Origin: an uncultured Lachnospiraceae bacterium
GTDB lineage: Bacteria > Bacillota > Clostridia > Lachnospirales > Lachnospiraceae
Assembly: GCA_902797785.1 (NCBI GenBank)
Contig: CADBUD010000083.1
Location: 1-9,010 of the forward strand
Length of the DNA stretch: 9,010 bases
Reading direction: 5' to 3'
Shown: piece after piece, positions 6,440 to 9,010 of the stretch
Layout: every line of letters begins with the position of its first letter
How positions within the stretch are numbered: position 1 is the first letter of the stretch
The notes under the pieces: model-generated
Database searches by the model: none
Told to the model about the DNA's origin: nothing
Seen by the model: only the letters and a program-made list of their open reading frames with translations
Made by a program: the position numbers and the translations under genes

Positions 6440-6467
6440 ATGAACAAAACGGCAAACCATGCGTTTC
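6440..6467 (-). repeat. Intergenic palindromic repeat, copy C (partial, inverted)
   Basis: The reverse complement of copy A matches here at 20 of 21 positions over 6440-6460 (16 consecutive from ATGAACAAAACG). The far arm has decayed. The remaining plus strand can still fold a different small hairpin: AAAC/GTTT (6447-6450 with 6463-6466) and GCA/TGC (6452-6454 with 6460-6462) around AACCA, with one bulged G. It lies at the predicted 5' end of the DUF1836 transcript. Confidence 0.6.
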
Positions 6468-6500
6468 CTATAAAAGCAGTACAGGAATGGAGAAAAGAAA

Positions 6501-7085
6501 ATGACATCAGATGATAATGAATTATTAAACAAAATTTTAAGCAGCTTTGATCAGATCAGCTACACAAAATCTGAAGAAATTCCGGATATCGAATTATATA
6601 TGGATCAGGTCACGACCTTCATGGAGACCCATCTGGGAAAAACAAAAAGAAAAAGTGAGGACAAGATTCTTACCAAGACCATGATTAATAATTATGCAAA
6701 GAATCACCTGCTCCCACCCCCGAACAAAAAGAAATACTCCAAAGAACATATTATGCTTTTGATCTTTATATACTACTTTAAGAACATCCTGAGTATAAGC
6801 GACATCCAGACCCTGCTGGGTCCCCTGAACGAGACCTATTTTTCTTCTGAAAAAGAAATCAATCTGAAAACTATCTATGAACAGATTTTTTCCCTGGAGC
6901 CAAAAATGATCGAAGCCTTAAAAAAAGATGTTACAGAAAAATTCCGGACTTCCAGTGAAACCTTTTCAAATGCTGCTGATACAGAACAGGATTATTTACA
7001 GCTCTTATCCTTCATCGCGATGCTCGGATTCGACGTTTATATAAAAAAACAGCTAATTGAACGATTAGTTGATACCCTGTCATAA
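6501..7085 (+). CDS. DUF1836 family protein, putative MerR-like DNA-binding regulator
   Basis: The 194 residues match the pattern of the DUF1836 family, common in Clostridia and Bacilli and without an established biochemical role that I know of. The conserved-looking core is IPDIELYMDQVTTF (27-40) followed by EDKILTKTMINNYAKN (53-68), LLPPP (70-74) and KKYSKEHI (77-84). This is the layout of a MerR-type winged helix: a recognition helix, then a proline-rich turn and a basic wing. Helical regions follow (85-106 and 121-194). No membrane segment or ligand domain is evident. The ATG at 6501 has GGAG 8 nt upstream and a strong promoter behind it. It diverges from pspA, so autoregulation or control of the pspA operon is possible but only inferred from position. 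No strong terminator follows; only an A/T-rich 7-bp inverted repeat lies at 7106-7123. Confidence 0.88.
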   Translation: MTSDDNELLNKILSSFDQISYTKSEEIPDIELYMDQVTTFMETHLGKTKRKSEDKILTKTMINNYAKNHLLPPPNKKKYSKEHIMLLIFIYYFKNILSISDIQTLLGPLNETYFSSEKEINLKTIYEQIFSLEPKMIEALKKDVTEKFRTSSETFSNAADTEQDYLQLLSFIAMLGFDVYIKKQLIERLVDTLS

Positions 7086-7105
7086 AAAGAATTTGATACT
7101 CGTCA

Positions 7106-7123
7106 AAAAACATTACTGTTTTT
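7106..7123. repeat. A/T-rich inverted repeat after the DUF1836 gene
   Basis: AAAAACA (7106-7112) and TGTTTTT (7117-7123) with a TTAC loop, 21 nt after the DUF1836 stop. The stem has a single G-C pair, so it should be a poor terminator; it ends in T residues on both strands. Some read-through into the LRR gene is plausible. Confidence 0.35.
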
Positions 7124-7183
7124 CACTAAGGAACTGTGCGAAAATAACCTGTACATTATGCGCGCGGATTTTGTAAGGAAAAT
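7121..7183 (-). repeat. Intergenic repeat, copy D (second module, inverted)
   Basis: Bases 7155-7183 match the reverse complement of 5333-5361 at 25 of 29 positions without gaps, sharing ATGCGC, CGGATTT and AGGAAAAT. TTTCACTAA (7121-7129) also recurs on the minus strand at 5371-5379, with 25 nt instead of 9 nt between the two blocks. The intervening part carries the third AGGAACTGT (7129-7137). No palindrome module is present here. Confidence 0.6.
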
Positions 7184-7194
7184 GCCACTATAAA
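7166..7194 (+). promoter_or_regulatory. Possible weak promoter of the LRR gene
   Basis: TATAAA (7189-7194) lies about 38 nt before the LRR start. At 17 bp spacing the -35 would be GGATTT (7166-7171), a poor match that overlaps repeat copy D. Read-through from the DUF1836 promoter is the alternative source of transcription. Confidence 0.3.
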
Positions 7195-7231
7195 ATCATT
7201 CATACGCTCTCTGCCAGGAAAGGAGAAAACG

Positions 7232-8713
7232 ATGTTCAAAAAATTCACAGGCTGTCTTTCTGCTATCCTTTTTACTCTAAGTGTCTGTCTGCTCCCATTT
7301 TCATCCCATGCCCAAACAGATACTTCAAATGAACAGCAGGCCGAACCGCAGAATGACTTTCATGATGATCAGCAGAATCATCAAACGAACGATCCGCAAG
7401 ATGAACCGCAAGAGCCGGATCTGCCAGTGACAGAGCTCATCATAAATAAACGAAATTTTTCCACCGAACAACTTCGATTATGGGCAGATGCCTTGGATCA
7501 AAATAAGGATCATAAGCTCTCTCTGGAAGAAGGGAAAGAAGTAACCGAACTGAATATGCATCAAGAGACCTCCAGGGATCTGGTTCCGGTCTCTGAGCCT
7601 TGTTCCATGAAATTCCTAAAGCTCCTACCAAATCTGGAACGAATGGATCTGTCCGGTTTTTCTACGGCTGAGCTGGATCTCACTCAAAATACAAAGCTTA
7701 AAAAAATTTCTATTTTTTACAGCAATATCGGTCAGATCGATCTTTCTGAAAACGAACGGCTGAAAAAGCTGATCTGTGTCAGCTGCGGACTATCCGGACT
7801 GGATGTATCGCACTGTCCGAAATTAAAGCTGCTCACTGTCAGCGACAATCAGATTGGCAGCTTAAATGTTTCCCAAAACAAAAAGCTTCAGACCTTAGAC
7901 TGTTCCTTCAACCCGAATATCCGTCTGACAGGTCTGCCCTGTTTGGTCGAGTTAAAGCATTTGGAATGCAGTGAGACCCGGCTTTCCCATCTGGACTGCC
8001 GAAATCTAAAGAACCTGAAAACACTTATGTTTTATGGAAATCCGATTCGGAGCACGGAAGATATCCTGGGACTAAAATATCTAAAAAATCTCCGGGAATT
8101 ATCCATTTCTGACTGCGAACTGGAGACATTGGATCTTTCCTCCATGGTCAGATTAAAACGTTTGGACTGTTATAATAATCACCTGACCCGTTTAGATCTG
8201 TCCACTGTACCAAAGCTGACCGAGCTGTACTGCGCGAATAACCAGCTGGTGGAACTGGACATCTCCCAGCTGAAAAAATTAAAACTGCTGAAATGTGATA
8301 ATAACAAACTGACTTCGCTATTTGTTTCTGACAGCAGCGTGGAAAGCATCTACTGCGAATACAATCAGCTGCATACCCTGGATGTGACCGATGCCTCGAA
8401 TCTGACTGCCCTGCACTGTGGACATAATCGACTGATGACCTTAAAAATTTCCGATCTGTCCACACTTTACTGCGAGCAGAATCATATTTTAGAGCTGGAT
8501 CTTTCTCATGCTGAACATCTAACAGAACTGTATTGTCAGAAAAATCTGATTGAGATTCTGGATGCTTCCTCCAACAAAAATCTCGAGATTTTGGACTGCC
8601 GAAATAATTATATGACTTCCCTGAAATTACCACAAACCAACATGGAAAGCCTGCAGTACGAAGCTGGAAACCAGATTTCATCACCCTACATTTCGCAAGA
8701 TTCAGCTTGGTAA
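7232..8713 (+). CDS. Secreted leucine-rich-repeat protein with an EF-hand-like loop
   Basis: Probably exported and involved in surface or extracellular binding; the ligand is unknown. The 493 residues start with a signal peptide (MFKKFTGCLSAILFTLSV, likely cleaved after SHA at 25-27). A Gln/Asp/Pro-rich linker follows (28-66). A canonical 12-residue EF-hand loop lies at 89-100 (D89, N91, D93, K95, S97, E100), which predicts calcium binding. From about 137 to the end there are roughly 15 leucine-rich repeats, mostly 21 residues long with the pattern LDLSxxxxLxxLxCxxNxL. Two longer units lie around 211-251 and 252-299, and two are shortened (20 and 18 residues). Eight repeats place a cysteine at the same position (313, 334, 355, 375, 396, 414, 435, 456). 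There is no LPxTG, SLH or choline-binding anchor. AAAGGAG lies 6 nt before the ATG. The stop codon touches repeat copy B. Confidence 0.88.
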   Translation: MFKKFTGCLSAILFTLSVCLLPFSSHAQTDTSNEQQAEPQNDFHDDQQNHQTNDPQDEPQEPDLPVTELIINKRNFSTEQLRLWADALDQNKDHKLSLEEGKEVTELNMHQETSRDLVPVSEPCSMKFLKLLPNLERMDLSGFSTAELDLTQNTKLKKISIFYSNIGQIDLSENERLKKLICVSCGLSGLDVSHCPKLKLLTVSDNQIGSLNVSQNKKLQTLDCSFNPNIRLTGLPCLVELKHLECSETRLSHLDCRNLKNLKTLMFYGNPIRSTEDILGLKYLKNLRELSISDCELETLDLSSMVRLKRLDCYNNHLTRLDLSTVPKLTELYCANNQLVELDISQLKKLKLLKCDNNKLTSLFVSDSSVESIYCEYNQLHTLDVTDASNLTALHCGHNRLMTLKISDLSTLYCEQNHILELDLSHAEHLTELYCQKNLIEILDASSNKNLEILDCRNNYMTSLKLPQTNMESLQYEAGNQISSPYISQDSAW

Positions 8714-8762
8714 TCATAAGCGAAATGGCTTGCCATTTTGTTCATAAGTCGCACTGGATTCT
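8712..8762 (+). repeat. Intergenic palindromic repeat, copy B
   Basis: Bases 8712-8749 align with copy A (5266-5303) at 33 of 38 positions, and the similarity continues about 13 nt further (AGTC, C, GGATT shared). The inner stem AAATGGC/GCCATTT is perfect; the outer arms have diverged on the left side. The second module of copy A is missing. The copy begins inside the stop codon of the LRR gene, and the terminator follows about 25 nt later. Confidence 0.75.
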
Positions 8763-8771
8763 CATACTCTG

Positions 8772-8786
8772 TACACCTTCGGTGTA
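8772..8786. repeat. Small hairpin just before the terminator
   Basis: TACACC (8772-8777) and GGTGTA (8781-8786) form a perfect 6-bp stem with a TTC loop. It is followed by A residues rather than T on the plus strand, so it is not itself a terminator for the LRR gene. Confidence 0.5.
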
Positions 8787-8787
8787 A

Positions 8788-8828
8788 AAAAAGACAACTG
8801 ACCATTCAAACGATCCAGTTGTCTTTTT
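8788..8828. terminator. Bidirectional Rho-independent terminator
   Basis: AAAAAGACAACTG (8788-8800) pairs perfectly with CAGTTGTCTTTTT (8816-8828) around a 15-nt loop. A run of T follows on the plus strand (8824-8828) and of seven T on the minus strand (8786-8792). It can therefore end the LRR transcript from the left and the SRP RNA transcript from the right, as expected between convergent genes. Confidence 0.9.
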
Positions 8829-8856
8829 ATCTTATCATCATTTTATTATTTTAAAT

Positions 8857-9010
8857 GTGCGTCCTGCTTTGAATCCCGACCCCAGACGTTACCTTTACAG
8901 TTAGCTCGATCCAGGCACCCTCACGGCACACAAGAGTGGCCACTTAGTGCTGCTTCATTCCTGACCTGACACGGTTCATGGGTTCCTGTTGCGCGAGACC
9001 CAAATGTCAA
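8857..9010 (-). ncRNA. ffs: Signal recognition particle RNA (large bacterial type), 5' part outside window
   Basis: RNA core of the signal recognition particle; binds Ffh and targets nascent membrane and secreted proteins. On the minus strand the conserved block GTCAGGTC-AGGAAT-GAAGCAGC (8949-8970) is the apical helix 8 with its GGAA tetraloop (8958-8961) and the asymmetric-loop sequence AGCAGC. It is preceded by GCGCAAC and GAACC elements (8967-8994) and followed by GTGTGCCGTGAGG, GAGCTAACTG and GGTAAC, the layout of the long Firmicutes scRNA with an Alu domain rather than the short 4.5S form. The 3' end is placed near 8857 by the loss of structured GC-rich sequence; it could be off by several bases. 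The 5' half lies beyond 9010. The pair closing the tetraloop is A-U instead of the usual C-G. Confidence 0.93.

Larger units (their letters stand above)
6180..6500. other. Divergent control region between pspA and the DUF1836 gene
   Basis: This 321-bp gap has no gene that I can support. From left to right it holds the pspA leader (to about 6251), the pspA promoter, a short inverted repeat GCGCA-AA-TGCGC (6301-6312), an 8-bp inverted repeat (6358-6392), the DUF1836 promoter and that gene's leader with a partial copy of the palindromic repeat. AGGAACTGT occurs twice (6221-6229 and 6354-6362) and ATGYGTTTC three times (6242-6250, 6379-6387, 6459-6467), all in the same orientation. The density of repeats suggests either regulatory sites shared by the two promoters or decayed repeat elements. 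Confidence 0.6.

Noticed and set aside
8148..8717. Open frame of 189 codons on the minus strand opposite the LRR gene
   Set aside because: It is a mirror of the repeat-rich coding sequence, with no recognisable domain and no gene signals; the plus-strand LRR frame has clear repeats and a signal peptide.
5266..8749. CRISPR array made by the repeats
   Set aside because: The copies are kilobases apart, in both orientations and of unequal length, with genes between them and no cas genes.

Overview
The window looks like a chromosomal segment from a low-to-moderate G+C Gram-positive bacterium of class Clostridia, most likely a Lachnospiraceae member. The reasons are consensus Gram-positive ribosome binding sites, TTGACA/TATAAT-type promoters, a PcrA-type helicase, an RlmCD/RlmD-type rRNA methyltransferase, a PspA-SPFH(YdjI) gene pair, a DUF1836 protein, and a long Firmicutes-style SRP RNA. 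The family placement is an inference from protein style; no database search was run.

Layout. The left two thirds is read on the minus strand. From its upstream end the order is pspA (5397-6179), a YdjI-like SPFH/zinc-ribbon protein (4163-5194), the UvrD-family helicase pcrA (1922-4141, only 21 nt after the SPFH stop), a small membrane-anchored acidic protein with its own extended -10 promoter (1496-1825), a terminator hairpin (1437-1458), and a 23S rRNA uracil-C5 methyltransferase (45-1403). The right third is read on the plus strand: a DUF1836 putative DNA-binding protein (6501-7085) and a secreted leucine-rich-repeat protein with a canonical EF-hand loop (7232-8713). A bidirectional terminator (8788-8828) then separates it from the 3' part of the SRP RNA, which is on the minus strand (8857-9010) and runs off the window.

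How the parts fit. pspA and the DUF1836 gene diverge from a roughly 320-bp control region (6180-6500) that carries one good promoter in each direction plus inverted and direct repeats. PspA and the YdjI-like protein form a known envelope-stress pair, PspA being the ESCRT-III-like membrane scaffold and the SPFH protein its flotillin-like partner. pcrA follows closely enough to be co-transcribed. RlmD, PcrA and SRP RNA are housekeeping functions.

The least ordinary feature is in the non-coding DNA. All four larger gaps in the right half (5195-5396, 6180-6500, 7086-7231, 8714-8787) contain diverged pieces of what appears to be one family of palindromic intergenic repeats. A second notable point is a five-codon upstream ORF that holds the only strong Shine-Dalgarno sequence near the SPFH gene. 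I saw no CRISPR array, transposase, prophage gene, tRNA or rRNA gene.
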